In this document: one piece after another, positions 22,981 to 37,500 of the stretch
Layout: each line of letters starts with the position of its first letter
How positions within the stretch are numbered: the stretch's first letter is position 1
NCBI GenBank assembly: GCA_026413225.1
Contig: CM048554.1
Coordinates: 45,045,963 to 45,109,962, forward strand
DNA: 64,000 nt
Source: Otis tarda
Lineage: Eukaryota > Chordata > Aves > Otidiformes > Otididae
Direction: 5' to 3'
Program-made: the position numbers and the translations under genes
The notes under the pieces: generated by a model
Databases searched by the model: none
Told to the model about the DNA's origin: nothing
Seen by the model: only the letters and a program-made list of their open reading frames with translations

Positions 22981-23931
22981 GCTTTAAAGTAACTTGAAGT
23001 TACAGGAACCTTAACCATGATTTGCTCGGAAAACAAGGCAGCACTTTTAATTCATCCGGTTGTAGATTACTTGTAATGATTAAAAAAACCTCCCAAATGC
23101 ATGAACTTTCAGATTGGCTTGCCAAAGAAAGCAGATGTTAGACTTCGGCTTTTGTTTTTGGCTTGTGAGGTTCAGTTAACGTGATTGATGCTGGATTTCA
23201 AAGGCTATGCGATGTGCGTAGACTTAGGATCTAGTTGTTATTATTACAGTAGAATAGCAGCAGTTTGACTGGAGCTTTCAGTCACAGTTCTGCATTTATT
23301 AGTTTCCAGAAATCTCTCTCTCAGTTGTGCAATGGAAAAATCAGTGCTCTAATGAGAGTGCACATACCCTTGCATAATGTTCATATCGAGAACAATTCAT
23401 TGGACAGCTGTAATTAATCATGAGGCAGATGTAATTGCTATTAAGGTTTATTTCTTTTTCAAATGAAAGAATCTGCACATCATCTGGGTCATTATTTTGT
23501 GTGTTATCAGTTTGATCTTCCTCATGTTCATTTTGGCAAGCTTACAATTATGCATTTTTACAACATATGGGATCAGGTAAATGAACATTATTAAAAGAGG
23601 CTTTGTGTTTCCATTTAACTTCTCTGTGCCTTGTTTTGGACACTTCTGAAATGTTGAAAGCTCTAACCCACTTCCTAAAGGTCTTGTGTGGATTCATAGC
23701 TGAACGCTGACACTGTCTAGCTTGAGATTGGTATACAGAACAGTACAATAATTTTTTCTTCCTGTATCTGTTCCATTCACTATGTAGTCCCTTCTTTTGG
23801 GAGAGCAGTTTGCATTCCCTTTGACATTTTTTGGGCACAGATTAGAAGAAAGCAGGATTCAGTGACTTCTCTCTTATTGTTTGCTCCTTGTATATAAAGA
23901 GAGGGAACTACGTGACTTTGTTGAAATGTAC

Positions 23932-23957
23932 TTGCTGCCTCCATTTGCTGCCTCCAT
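23932..23957. repeat. Perfect tandem repeat, 2 x 13 bp
   Basis: TTGCTGCCTCCAT is repeated head-to-tail with no mismatch. It is a small slippage duplication in unique intron sequence. Confidence 0.75.
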
Positions 23958-25420
23958 CAGAAGATTGGTTGTACTGCTCAAGGTGCAACTTTTCGTAGAA
24001 GTTCCTAGTTGGTTGTGCAGCTGCACATATCATCGAGGAACAATTTCTGGCTGGAAGCTGCTTTGTTCATGAAGATTGTTTACATTTTTGGTGGTACTTT
24101 GTACAAACAATCAAACAACTGCATAGAATGAAATAAAAAACCTCTACAGGCCTGTCATCTCCTTGCAGGTATCCTTCCTGTCATGGCTTGTTGCGATCAC
24201 TACTGTAACTCAAAGTCACAGAAATTCTGCCTGGTCTGCTGTGGTCCCTAGGAAGATTTCTCTCCATTCCTCCATCTTCTTGTGTGAGGTCTGGCTAGTA
24301 GCTTCTCTTCTACTCACCACAGTCTTCCCACATATTGGTATTACTTTGTCACTCCTGCTGATTTATCCTGAAATTTGTTCCCTGAGCGTATGCCAGTGTT
24401 TTGCATTGTAAGAGAAAAAACCAGTATCTTCTGTCCGAGGGGTGCACATGACCTGTTCTTAAACAAATACAAAATATAACTGGCAAGAGACAGATGAAAC
24501 AGAGATAATTTGTTGTGTGTTGATGCAGAGTTAAAACTGCATGAAGTAAAAATGGGAATTCACTTATTTAATGTTGTTTCCAGTGTCATCAATCAGCAGT
24601 CAGTTACTTTTCACAAATTCTTACTCTTAATATTCAAATTTTCTCCACACTTTGAATTTTCCCACTAAGTTCTGTAGTTTCAATTAGGTAAATTGGCATT
24701 ATAGCAGTAAGCTGGTTCAAGGAAGTGGTTTGGATTTTTTTTTTTTTTAATGTTTACTAATTCAAACACTTTGGCAGTTCTGTTTGGCATATGAATGCGA
24801 AGTCTTGTACAAGGAATGTTGGTATGAGTTTTTGAACCTTTTTTTTGTTTTGCTTTTGAAACCAATTGCACTGTTGCATCTCTCTCAAATGTAAAGAACA
24901 GACTGAGTCGTATCAACTTAGTCAGTTACATGTGACAAAAATTAGACTTAATAGGAGATCGAGGGCTTTGTAATGCTTTATGTTGATTAACATTAATTTT
25001 AAAGATGAAATTTCCCACTGACTTCAATGGGACAAGAAATTAGCAGTTACTATTTTTCAGGTACTAGCAGCATCCTATAGAATTAGATTCCTCTTTCTGA
25101 AAAACAATGAAAGAATCTAGACTCCTTATATTAAAAAAATAATTAAAAAAAAATTAAAAAAACCTGTATGGTTGCATGGCAGATTTTTCTGCCATCTGTA
25201 CAGGGCTTTTAGCAAAGTGATTTACTGTTCCTGGTTTTACTTTGTGGAGTTTATTGAGTATGGCAGTATTTGTGCGATAGTAAAACTTCAAGTTTTCTGT
25301 ATCAACTTTTTAGATATGCTGATGTTTTAATTATTAATAGTGAGATGGAAGAAGTGATTTAAAGAGGGAAGAATTAATTTAAAAGATGGCTGGAGATTTC
25401 GTTAAAGCAGCAGGAGAACA

Positions 25421-25570
25421 AGTACAAGAACATAGCCTCGGAATAGCCATACTGAGTCATGCCAAGATTTGTCCAAGTCAGTGCACTGCTTCCAGCAAGG
25501 ACAGATGGCACAAGCCTAGGAAATGACTAAGATGGACCAAGCGGCTGGAAAAACATCTGCATGTGCTGTC
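25421..25570 (-). mobile_element. Ancient CR1-like 3' end, heavily diverged
   Basis: The + strand reads AAGAACATAG, then GGAATAGCCATACTGAGTCA, CCAAG and GTCCAAGTCAG. It resembles the reverse complement of the CR1 3' ends known from turtles, crocodilians and old avian copies, whose terminus is ACATAAGAACGGCCATACTGGGTCAGACC-like. Similarity fades after about 25530. The divergence is much greater than in the other CR1 copies here, suggesting an insertion that predates modern birds. The call comes from pattern memory only. Confidence 0.55.
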
Positions 25571-28500
25571 TTAGCTTAGAGTACTCTTGAGCCAGAGGTG
25601 TATGGCCATGACTTTGTTCAAGATAAAAATTAGGTACGTGGTTGTGCTGATGAAAAGAAGCAGTTTATGATTAAAACATCAATATGTGGTTTAATTATCC
25701 AGAAGAGTTTTATTAAGACAGATTGTTATTGATGAAAGTAGAGCCTGCCTAATGAATGTGGATGCTTTTTTTCCTTCCGTTGAGAGGAGGATTTTAGGTT
25801 TGGTTGCCTCAAAGGAAGGTCAAGCTTTAGGTATTTGAGATTATGATCACTCTTTGGTTTTATGAGTTTAATAGTTGGACACTTACTCAGAGGAATAAAG
25901 ACAATTTAAATAAATATGAGCACTTGAAAATAAAGCAGAGAAGAATGATGCATGAAGAAGAGCTAGCCAGCAATCACAGGACCTTCCTTATTACAGGACT
26001 GAATAGGTCATAAAAATCCACAGACTCCAGTGGCTAGGGTGTGAGAATATGGCAACAGGAGACAAATTAGGCAAATGTATTTTGAAGGTCATTCTTGGAT
26101 GTTGGTCCTTGTGGCTGAGTGAAAGAGAGAGATATGCTACTTTTTAGCTTGACCTAAAAATCCTTAAAGTGAATTACCAGCAGGGGTGTCAGTGACCATA
26201 CGTTTTTCCTGTTTTGTTTTGAAGACAAAGGATCTCTAGGGTCTGAGGGAATGAATGGGGAAGTAGCATATTGTTTATTTGGCTTTATTCAGTAGCACAG
26301 AAACATTGACTATGGTGAATTATGTTTTATTTGGTTTGGCGGTAAAGTTTGAAGTGTAGCAGTTCACCGTTGGCTTATAAAAACTCTATATAATAAACAA
26401 ATGTTACATTATCTACAGATCAAAGAAATAAACCTGCTATAATTAAAAGTTTTCTAGTGAAACTTCCTTCCAGCTGTTTCTTTTCTGAGCTCAGTTTTTA
26501 GTGTTCAAGATAAGCTTTACTTTTAAGATAAGTACAAAGAGAAAAGAAATATTGATGTCAAGCTGAAAACATATTCACTTATACGTAGCTGGCAATAACA
26601 GATCCGTTGTCTCATTTCTTCATGCTGTAAATTAGTATTAACTGTTACATAGGGTACACTGATACAAGGAGGCAGTAAGCATTTGAGAACAAGATTTTTA
26701 TGAATGCAACAGAAATGCAACTAAGTTCCAAGAACGGGAGCAAGCAGTCTCTGAAATAAAATAATTGATGAGATTTTGCCAGAGGTTTTGTTCCAACTAC
26801 TTTAAAAAAAAAAAAAACTCATGTGGTACTGCTAATTGACTGGGCAGATCTGCCAGTTGGACATTGCTTTGAAGTTGCTTTCACTGTAATTAGTAATGCT
26901 CCCAAATATCATGTCTCTGACTTCCTAAGACATGTCACTTGTTTTCAAAAGGGCATAAATTGGTTTTAGTACAGAATAAGCAATATTCATAAATTGGTGA
27001 AAACAAGGCTGCTGCTGTTTTTAATTGAGAGGTAACTGTAATAGACTACTCTGGGTTGTGCCGGGGGTAATGTGATGGTTACCCCCACTGTAAAGTGGAA
27101 TGGATACACTGCTTCCCTCTCTCCCATGCTCTGGATTTTGATGCTTATTACTATGAGTGTGCAAGCAGTTGCTATGCAAATGTTTTGGCATCCCTGACCC
27201 AGTGCACCTCATACCGCTCTTTAAGGAATGAAAGCTCCGGCAGCCCGTATTGCTAGCAGAGATTGCAGGGTGGCTGCATGTGCCGCCATTTGGGCTACCC
27301 TGCCTGGCGTTGAGTTACAGTGTAAAGCATCACCAGTGTTCAGCTAGCTTCTCTAGCTACGTCTTGGATAAATGTACAGTGATTGAAAACACTATATGTG
27401 AGTGTGGTTATATAGAACAACTTTTATTAGGTGTTAGCATTAAACTAAGGAAAGAGAAATCACAATGGATAGATTATTTTCTTTTTAAGTGATGGAGATG
27501 TTAGAAACAAATACTGTTGGCACAGTGTTCCACTTCTTAAATCTTCCTGAAGAGCATTGAACTCTTCTAGGCACTGGCTAGTTAACTTGATTTAGACCTC
27601 CCAGAACCACAACTGAGCGCTTGTAAAGTCTAAATTTTTTAAGTGTTCAATTCTATGCATATTTCTTGCACCTGTTTTGTATTATGAATCTTTAAGTATC
27701 CCTCATGATTAGTCAGGAAAGCAATCCTATCACTCTGTCACAGGCAGAGGATGTTTTTACGGTTGGGAAATGAAAAGTTGAAACTTGTAAAGTGTACTGA
27801 AGATATAATATTCTCCTATGTGGTGCAGTGGATTAATTTAGTACTCCACAGAGTTCATTTTTTATCTCCAAAAACAAGTTTGCAATCCCACATGCATAGG
27901 ATTTTTTTCTCTTCCTTTTGATCTAGAAACCATGTCTTCAAAACTTTCAGAGCCAAAAAAAAAGGCAATCCTGGATACACTTCCTGTATATACTTTTAAA
28001 AATACCCATCCATGATAAGCTCTGACTGCTTGAGGATGTATAAAAAATATTTATGAACAGTGAGGACTTTTTACTATGCTCTATGTTTTCAGAAGTTCAG
28101 GCTATAGTGAGAAAAGTGAGAAGGTGCCTTCTTTGGTCTTTGGAAGCTTTCTCAGCCTGTTTACAAAGCAAAAGAATACCCTCCTTGCATGAGGAGGAAG
28201 CTGGAAAAAATTGGCATTTAGTAGAATGCTGGATGGGAGAAGTGAATGAAGAGGGACAAGTCGTTTTAAGAGGGTAACTACTGAGTAAAGACTTAACCTA
28301 TACTGAAAGCCAGGATACAAGAATCTCAAATAGTGGAACAGAACATTGAAAGGAGAAAAAACCTGGAAATCTAAGAAAATGAGACAAAGTAAACACAAAA
28401 CAAGAATAAGACATTTTTCCAAAGTGTGAAAATCAACTTAGAATGTTCATGAGTCAAATTAGATTTTTTTTTTAATGAGTATAGTGTACTTTTTCCTTCT

Positions 28501-31500
28501 TCAACCAACTTTAAAGCATATTACTTGCTTTACTTTTTTTTTTTCTGTTTGTATTTCACAGGCATTTCTTGCAGTACTGTTTTTTACCACTGTTTTTTCT
28601 TGGTATTATTAATTTAATTATTTTGGAATATCTGTATTTCTGAAGTAGTTATTGTTATGGTGCTAAAATTTTCTAGGAACAGTTTTCATATGGCTGTTTG
28701 ACTTAAAGTGTGGGGTTTTTTTTACTCAAGCTCTAAATTACTGAGTCTGAACTAATGGTATACCCTGGAATTGTGTTCCTCTGATTTTGTTCCTCTGATG
28801 CTGTTTATTCGTGAGCCAGAAGAGAATGGGAAGTGGATACCCAGGCTCAGGAGTGATTGTGCAGAAATTTGACTGACATAAAGAAACTACATGGGACAGA
28901 AAGTTTATGTGCGGGCAGGAGTAACAAGAAGCTATGTTATACTTGTATCTAGTGGTGGAGGGGGTTTTTTTTGAGGGGTTAGGCTAGGCGTGGTGTGTTA
29001 CTATAAGGGTCTATCTATATGTTTTGCTTTTAGGTCAGGGACTATGTGGGTAGCAATGCTCTATTAAAAGAATATTTTTTTTTTTCACTGTCTAGTACAA
29101 CATGCTCCCAGTTCTGGGGCATTGCTGCTAAAACCCTCAACAAATAATTGTGGGTTGTGAGTTGGATCATCAAAAATGCGGCTTCCAGTGGAGCTACAGG
29201 CAGCTCTTTGACTTGAGGTGCCCTGTGGAGCCTTCGTCAGATCTTGGAAATGGCCTAGGTGTGGTCTAACTGCAGAAAACTGCAAGGGGGGTGCAGAAAG
29301 GGTGATAGGGATGCTTCTAAATTTGTCACCTGTCAAGGTTCCTCCTTTTCTCTACTCCTTCCTTCATAAAAGGTGCCAGTTTTCTCTGAATCATCTGTGT
29401 TTCCTTGATGTTTGGGAGTGTGGAAACCTCCTACACAGCTTCAAGCAAGTAAGGAATGAATGAGGCTTCTGAGGGCATGATAAGCAGGTGCTTCTATTCA
29501 GTCCTCCCTCATTCCTTCTCAGGCTTGCACCTCTGTTATCTCTCTGTTTCCCCTGGCACCCTCACTATCAACTCCCTCCTGCCAGCTCTTCTTTCAGGTG
29601 CTTACTCTTCCATATCTCTGTTCTGAACCACATCCTCTCTGGAAGAGTAGGTGCTGTCCTGGTATGTTGTTGCTTATTGCAGTAGGGTTATTACTGTGCT
29701 CTCAGAGGTGCATGTCAAATTAGTCTGTATACTGACTTTTATTCATAAGTGTACATTTCAGATTTGGTACGTTTTCACATCTACGATGAATGTCTTAGTC
29801 TGATTTGGGCAGGAGAGCTCTCCAGATTGTAGTAGTTCATTCTGGATTGTTTTGATTGTGGAAAATAAGCAATGGTTATTAATTTTTTTTCTCAAATATA
29901 GACAAATATTTCCATAGATGCAGAAAAGTCTTTGTGTCAGAAGTAGGTGTTGGGAAAGCTTTAAACCTTGGAAATCAGATTTGTCCTTTTTCAGTGCAAA
30001 AGCACCAACAATAAGATTAAAACTTCTGTTTTACTACAAGAAATCGCTTAGGAATTCAGCACTTAAATGTTTGACTTAGATGAAAGATACTGAGCATTTA
30101 TAGTTCAGACCGAGTTTGACTTCAGTATAGTTGAAGTTTCTTGGCACCTTTTCTTCCTTTCCCCAGTCCAAATGCATGCATTTGTTTAGCTTTATAATAT
30201 TAAATTGCTGTTCTTCAAGGAAAGAAATAGTTTACGGTAGGAAAAGCCAACTTAAAACTTCTCTTGTTACCCACAGAACTCTTTTATAGCAAACAAAATG
30301 TCTGTTATGTACTTGTCTCACATTTGTAAATGTGATGTAAATATTTCATATATTCTTCTCTGGTTTTCTGCCTGTCTTGTTTCATTGGTGAAACAGAGAC
30401 CACTGGCAACTAGAACAGGAAACTCTAGAGAGACCAATAATTACTTTTTTTTTTTCCGAAGGGAAATATAAATTGAGCTATTCTTGAGTGCATGTTTGAC
30501 TTATTTCTTTTCATTCTAATTTTTTTTTTATTTATTGAATCATTTTGTACCATAAGAAATACCAGCTAGAGGCTTTGCTCTTTGGAGTGAACTAATTTTT
30601 AAACCCTGATTGACTCAAGACAAATAATAAAGTTTAAACAGTATTGTCAGTATCTTCCAAGAAAGACCCTGCATACTTCATACTTTTTAGGTTATTATGT
30701 TAATACAAAAGTAATTAATACTGTCATAGAAATACATATGTGCCCTAGTGATGCTCCTATTGCCAATCTAGTGAATGTTACCCACTTCCAAAAAAGCATA
30801 AAGGAGATGTAGAGATAGGCATAATAACACTCTAAAAAACTTCACATATACATCTTGTTGCCAAGTAGTTGTTGTTAATAGTTTTTATTTCCTCATGTAA
30901 CATCTAATAAAAAAATGTTGCTATATGTGTGCACCGTGTGTTGCAGCATAAAACTGCAGCCCATAGATAGTCCTGAAGCATTTCAAGAGGACAGGACGTG
31001 GTGTAATCACCTTTTGGTACTACTCTCTCATAGGAGACTTGCTGAGCAGGCAGGATTTCAAACCTCTGTGCTGGTACTAGTTTGTGTTTTATTAAAAATA
31101 ACCTTAAAAACAATGAAGTGCGTCAAGTGCTTCCAGCAATAGCAATGTTGGTTTTTTTTTTGTTTGCTGTTTTGAACCAATAATTTATACTTCTGAATTA
31201 TCATATTGTAAGAAATTATTTCAAAATTAATCAAAGTAAAGTAGATTCTGTAGATATTAGGAACTGATGAGGTAATATTCTAATGACTGTAGTTATTTCT
31301 CTTGGATTATTGTACTCTGTGAGACATTTAAAAGTTCTATTATGGCATCAGGCATCTTCTGTTGTCAGAAGTCAAAGAAAGAGATTATAAAAGCCAAAAT
31401 AAGCATTTTATTTTTAACTGGTTTCAAAATATATAAAATATGGCATCTGGGCACTCAGTGATCACTGGGGAGGGAAAAAAGCTATCTTTGTAACCTCATA

Positions 31501-34500
31501 CTGCCCTTAGCAATAAAAGCATAATACAATTTTCCCTAAAAAGCTGTGAACTGTTGGTAGCAGTGGTAGATACACAGTATTAAAGAAGGAAATGGAACTA
31601 CAAAGTAATGTAACCTTTAGAGAGTTGTTTCATGTTCTTCATTTTTCATTTTTCTGAAAAGCCATATTGCTCTCTTAGATAGGTAAAAAGTTATTTTTAA
31701 GTTAAAGACCTTTCGGACAGATACATTGAATATACAGCATTGCCATTTTAATCTAATCTGACATAAGACTTAATAGTTCGAGTGACATTTAAAGCTGTTT
31801 TCCATATTGTATAATGTGGTACTTTGTGAACAGTTGGACAAGAATTTCGTTTCATGCAAACTTTAATTTATGAACTTCCATGATCACATGGGCCAAATAG
31901 ATGATCTCATCCTAAATATTTCCTAAGTAGAGTTGCGGATGTTGTTAAATTTATCATGTCCAGCTCTCGAATTATTACTGCAGTAACTTGTTGGGTTTTT
32001 TTAGTCTCTCAGAGTGCAGTAGACTTTAATATTAGCAGTCAAATTTCCTCAGAAGGAGGTGTTTATAACCACTGCAGCGTTTGATACTTCTTTCCATCAG
32101 CTGTTGGACTAGTTCAGTTGTGCTAATGTTTTTCCATCAGCCTTTTCCTTTCAGATAAATTTATGTTCCATCTGAGTGTTATCTTTTAATTCAGTTTTAT
32201 TTCAGTGATATTTATAAAGATTATGTAGGACAAAAGGGGGAAAGGCATTGGGAGTCAGTCATATGTATTTTTTCATCCAGTCAGTACATGAATCAGGCTT
32301 ATAATGGCTTGCTGTGCATGAGTGATCCCTGGGGTTTTACAGAAACAACTTTGTGGAATAGAATTACAGTACCATGATTAGCCACAAAAATCCTCAAACC
32401 AGCTGCAGTGTTGCAACTATACAAGCATAAAAGACTTTGGAGGTGTCCCTGGATGATGGATGATGCCATTCGATTTTGATGTCATGTGTCATGAGCAGGA
32501 GGTTTTTATTGTGACGTAGTCATAACTTAATTTGTAGAGAAAGCTTGATTTGGGTCTGTATTTTCAGTTAGCCTGATTAACCTGTGGAAAAAAAGGAAAA
32601 AAAATGGGTTGTTTTGGTAGCACATATGATATTTGTCCAATTTGTACAGTGAATGAAACAGAGAACTATGTGATAAATTTGAGGAAATTTTTCTTTTTCT
32701 TTCATGGTTTGTTATACAAAGCATTCATACTCAGTATCATTACTGTATTGTAAGTCAGTGTTATCTGTAGGGGATCTCTTCACAGATTTTTGTAGTGAAA
32801 ACCATAATGTCATCGGGAAGTACTTTTATTTTGACCTTTTAATCTGTTTAACAAAAAGCTTTTACTCTATTATTATCTGTAGCTTAGTAGGAGAGCACTC
32901 ATCCTCCCTTAACATTAAGTAAATAAATAGGTGGACTCCCCTTTTGCAGCTGGTTGATAATTTTTAATGTATTGTAAGGTCAGCAAGACTGATAAAGCGC
33001 ACAGAAAAGGCTTAAACAGCATTTGGAGAAGGGAAAAAATGGAACTTGGTTTCAAATAAACTTCTCTTGTTTTTCCAAGTGCAGTTAACTCTTGGAATTG
33101 TGTAAAATTTAAGTAAACTCCTAAGCTGCCTCCATGGATTCAGTAACTTCTGACAACATCATCTTGCTAATTCATTTTGTTTTTCCTTTTCGCCGAATTG
33201 AAATATTTTCAGGGTTTATTTGAAGCAATCATACTTCATACTGTTATATGTGCTTTACTGTAGTTTAATTTCTATAGTAAATTTTACTGCTTAAAAAAAA
33301 AAAATATTCTGTGTTATGTGATGATCCTTTAACATAAACCATCAATCCCTAGCAAAATCTGTTGATGATTGAGATCATGGATACTTTGTGATCAGGATTT
33401 AGGACACAGACACCTCTAGGGCTCTAAAAGATCGCAGCACTGTTATAACAGAGATACACATAAGATCTGTGTGATGAGGAGCTGTTCTGTGTGGCACCTT
33501 TTTGCAGCTTTATTTATGGTTTATCAGAGGTTATGAACAAAGTAACAAGAACATATGAGAGAGGGTAATGACTGCTTCCACTCCTTTCTCTTTTGCTAAA
33601 TTCAGACTGTGAAGTGACTTAAAAGTGCAAGCTCTCCCTGGATTCAGATTTAGTTTATCTGAAGGCAGTACACAGAAAATGTTTAATGTTAACTTGATTT
33701 TAGTGGGTGCTGTTGCAATTGCAGCAATCACAGTAACAACCCATTGAGATACTCTGACCACCTTGAGTTTGGTGTTTATTTGCAAGAAAAAGGGTCTGAG
33801 GTATCCTGGTAGTTCCTCGCGTCACTGATGCAGAATGGTTTTCAGCTACCTTGAGCAAATCTGGCATGTAGTGAAATGGGTGCATTGCCTTGTCATTGAT
33901 CTCATTGCTAGTTTTGAGGCTTTAATGCAGAGGATTTATGTAGGCTTGTGCTCTGCAAACAGCTTGTGCACAGCAGTCCACATCCACCTAATCATCACTA
34001 ACCCTCTGCTGGGTGTTGCAGCTGCCACAGATGAGTTGGTGGTCCTCCCTGACCTATTTCAGTAAAAAGGAGTAAGAATTGCTCAATTTAAATAACAGGC
34101 CTCTGCTAACCTAAGTCATTTCACTGAAGGCAGTGAAGACTTTGCTTTCATTAGAAGCCTGGGTAGGAGGTTTGAAGTTGTCAAACTTCAGCAGGATGCA
34201 GTGTTGAACAAGTGGTGGGCATGGTAGCATCTGCCATTGGCACTGCTGTGTTCAGAAGGCAGCCTCTCTGCGGTTCAGTATCCAAAGAGAGTGGAGGGTT
34301 AATCTACAGCAGTTTTAAAAAAGCTGTTCTTAGAACTGTTTTTAGAGACTGTGAGGCAGCTGTACTCCTCTGGGATAATAAAATAAAAGGCAAGCATGTG
34401 CGAATGTTGGAGAAGGGGCTCTTGAGTAAGGAAATGCGCTGGAAGAGCTTACTTTTCAAAAAGCCTTTCTGTCATAAAAACTGTTGCTGTTGACATTCCC

Positions 34501-37500
34501 TTTTGTCAAAAACACATCTTGCCAATTGCATGCGAGTGGAAGAGGAAAGGGGAAAAATAATAATAAAGAGCAGATCTTCCTGAACATCTTCTAATGCCTC
34601 TGAAGAGAAGAGCTCCAACAAATTTAATCAGTTTTCTTTGGAACTTGTTGTTACTGGTGAATTCACAGAGAACAGCATTTGTCTGCTGTGATGCTGCTGA
34701 TTGTAAAGCAGAGTGCGTGAGCTTACTAGAGTTCAGCAAATGTTTGATAGCCTTGAGTTTGGCACTTTGTATGATAGTGTAGGATGCTTGTTTGTCTAGG
34801 GAAAAAAAAAAATCCACAAGGCGATGAAGCTTTGTCGCTAATTAAAATCAGAAGGAAAATTTGAGCTGTTTTGGGGAGATGTAATCAGCTGGCTAGCGAG
34901 ATTAAACTTTGGGAACACAAGAAAAATACACTGCAGGTAGAATTCCAAGTGTTCAAAGCAGAGATGCAAAATTCATTAACACTGTTCTCTGATTATGCAG
35001 TTAGCCCTTTCCTTGCCCTTAAGTTTACCTTGGCTAGGGCACTTGCAGTTAAATGGCACTGTGAAAATTACTGGAAAACATTAACATTAACTTGTTATTG
35101 TAAGCTGACATCATGCTGAGCCTGATGGGAAGTAAAAATTTATAAATAGCTTGTACATATGCGTAAGGCAAAAATCTGCTGAGTTTAGGCAGTAGCATGA
35201 TTCATGTATTTGCTGTAGTTTAAGTTTCATTGTAAGTTATCTATGTTTCTATGAACGTCATAGTTTCAAAAAAATGTATGATACCAGTAGGCAACTTTCG
35301 GAAGATCAGTGGTCCAAAACTGATGAATTCTGAGGAAATACTGTCTATGTTTTCTGTGTGATTTTGGTGGTACAGTCTACATCTTATTGGCACATATGTA
35401 TTCTTCCCACTGTTTTCTCTGGAGAGCAAAGTGCTTTCAGAAAACTATGCTTAAAGCATAATTTACTCTTTTTTTTTTCTTTCCATTTAAATTCTCATGC
35501 ACATGCCTACTGTCTGTGATCTGGAACTTAAAGGATCTGAGTTAAGTCTGTCTCTGGGACGCATCCCCTGTAGATAATTTAAATAAATCTCTTAATCTCT
35601 ATTTCCTTGCTTGCAAGACTTTCTTCTGTAATAATCCTTTCAGAATATCGGGGGGAAAGCAGGGGGAGACTACAAAAATTGAGAAGCAATGTGCCATTAT
35701 ATAAGTAAAAGCTGTGTGTTTTCGTCATTCATGAAAAAGAAGTAAAAAGATTATGTATATTTTGGGAAGCCAGTCCTCTCTTCTCTCAGGTGATCTGCCT
35801 TGTTGGAAAGTGCCTGTATCCACATCCTCCTGTGCTGACTACTACTGCCTGGTAGTACAGTGAGACCAAGAATATAGGAGAGCTATTTGCCAGAGGATTG
35901 TCTTATCCATCTCATGGTACAGCTCAATGGGATCTTTTTACATGAATTACTTTCTAGATGTTACTGTAATTAAAAAAAACCCAAGTTTTATTACTTGCAC
36001 CTTCCTTTGTGCTGTTGTCCTATATACTGGCTTTGTAAAGCTTTGTAAACGACTCATTATTAATGTTTACACTTTGAATTCAGTTTGACTGGTCTACAAG
36101 TTAAGCCCACACATTAGCTATGTTGTCCAGACGTCGTTACTTTTATTGCATGTTTCAGTTGCGTGTTCCTTTTTTGTAGGGATAATTCTGACAGAGGAAA
36201 AAGTCTTGTGAGCTCTGCCTGCATTCAGCTGTGTTACTTTGCAAGGCAGGAGTATGACATTTAAGTTCAGGGTCTAGGCACCAACATAGATGGTGTTTGA
36301 TGTATCTATACAGCTGTAGCCCCTAATGTCCCCGTTGTTACCAGCAACTAATTGCATTGAGAATTTTCTTTAAGGGGGGGGACATTTTCCCTATTATTTG
36401 CACTCAAAGACAGGTGCAGCAATCTCTGCCGTGGAAGGAAGCTCAATCTTACACTAAGCTCTGCAGACTTTATAATGTTGTCTTAAAGCTCAGATAAAAG
36501 AGTGCAATTAGTAATATCGAGTTCCTCAGATGTAAATGGAGCCATTAAAAGTGACAGTATGCTTGTAAATACACAGCAATGGAAGGGGAAGTTGATCTTC
36601 ATGCACAGAGACATGTACAGTGACAGGTTGTGACTGACTTGATGTATGAATGGGGAAAAGCTTTTGGAAGATGTAACATGACCTTGAAAAGCACCATCAC
36701 GGTTTTTTTTCATGATTTTAGCTACCTGCTTTTGGACATTTAATGTCGCAAGTTATTCCTCAGACTTTAAAAACACTGAATGTTTTTCTTCTGTTTGAGA
36801 GAGACTTGTGTATGTATTTTCTCTTCCATCAATTTGAAACCATTAGCTGAGAAAAGAAAATTGCTTTCTGAAGCTGCAAGTTTTACTTCAGTTTATGCTA
36901 TAATGTGAATTTAGGAAACAAAAGCATCAAATCAAAATAGCTTACTTCTAATTATTTTCTCAGCTTGTGTGTTAATGCAGACATTCCTGAGACAGAAGAT
37001 CACCTCTGCTGAAACCAGCAAAGCTACAGAGTCAAGTAGCAGTGTACTTCTGAGCACTCTTTATAAACGTGTTTGTACTGACTGTGTGTCTTACATGTCA
37101 AGGGGTAGCTGTATCCTTTAATATTCTTCCTAATTGTAAAAATCCCTCAGTAAACAAGGGTGTGTACCTTGGTCTTTTATTTGCATTTTGTCTCCTTCAT
37201 ATGGATGTGTGCAGTATAACTGTGTACAGGGATGTAGTCTGGGAAAGAATAACTTCAAATTGTTTCACCACCACCCCCCTAAAAAAAATAAAAAGGGAAA
37301 AGCTGTTTAAAGGAGAAGGAAAGCTTTATATCCTTTGAGGTAGCTGGATTAAGACAGTGATGGGTGGGTTTTTATGATGGCAGAATATAGACGTGGGAGA
37401 GGAGACTTCCTTGTGTCCTTCCTGCTGTTTGTTCTGATCAGAAATACAGGCTGAACACAATTATTAACTGCTTCCAACACATGGTCTGGTGCGTTTGTTT

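Noticed and set aside
27063..27086. GGGGGTAA/TTACCCCC inverted repeat
   Set aside because: Eight-base arms only, no surrounding conserved structure visible.
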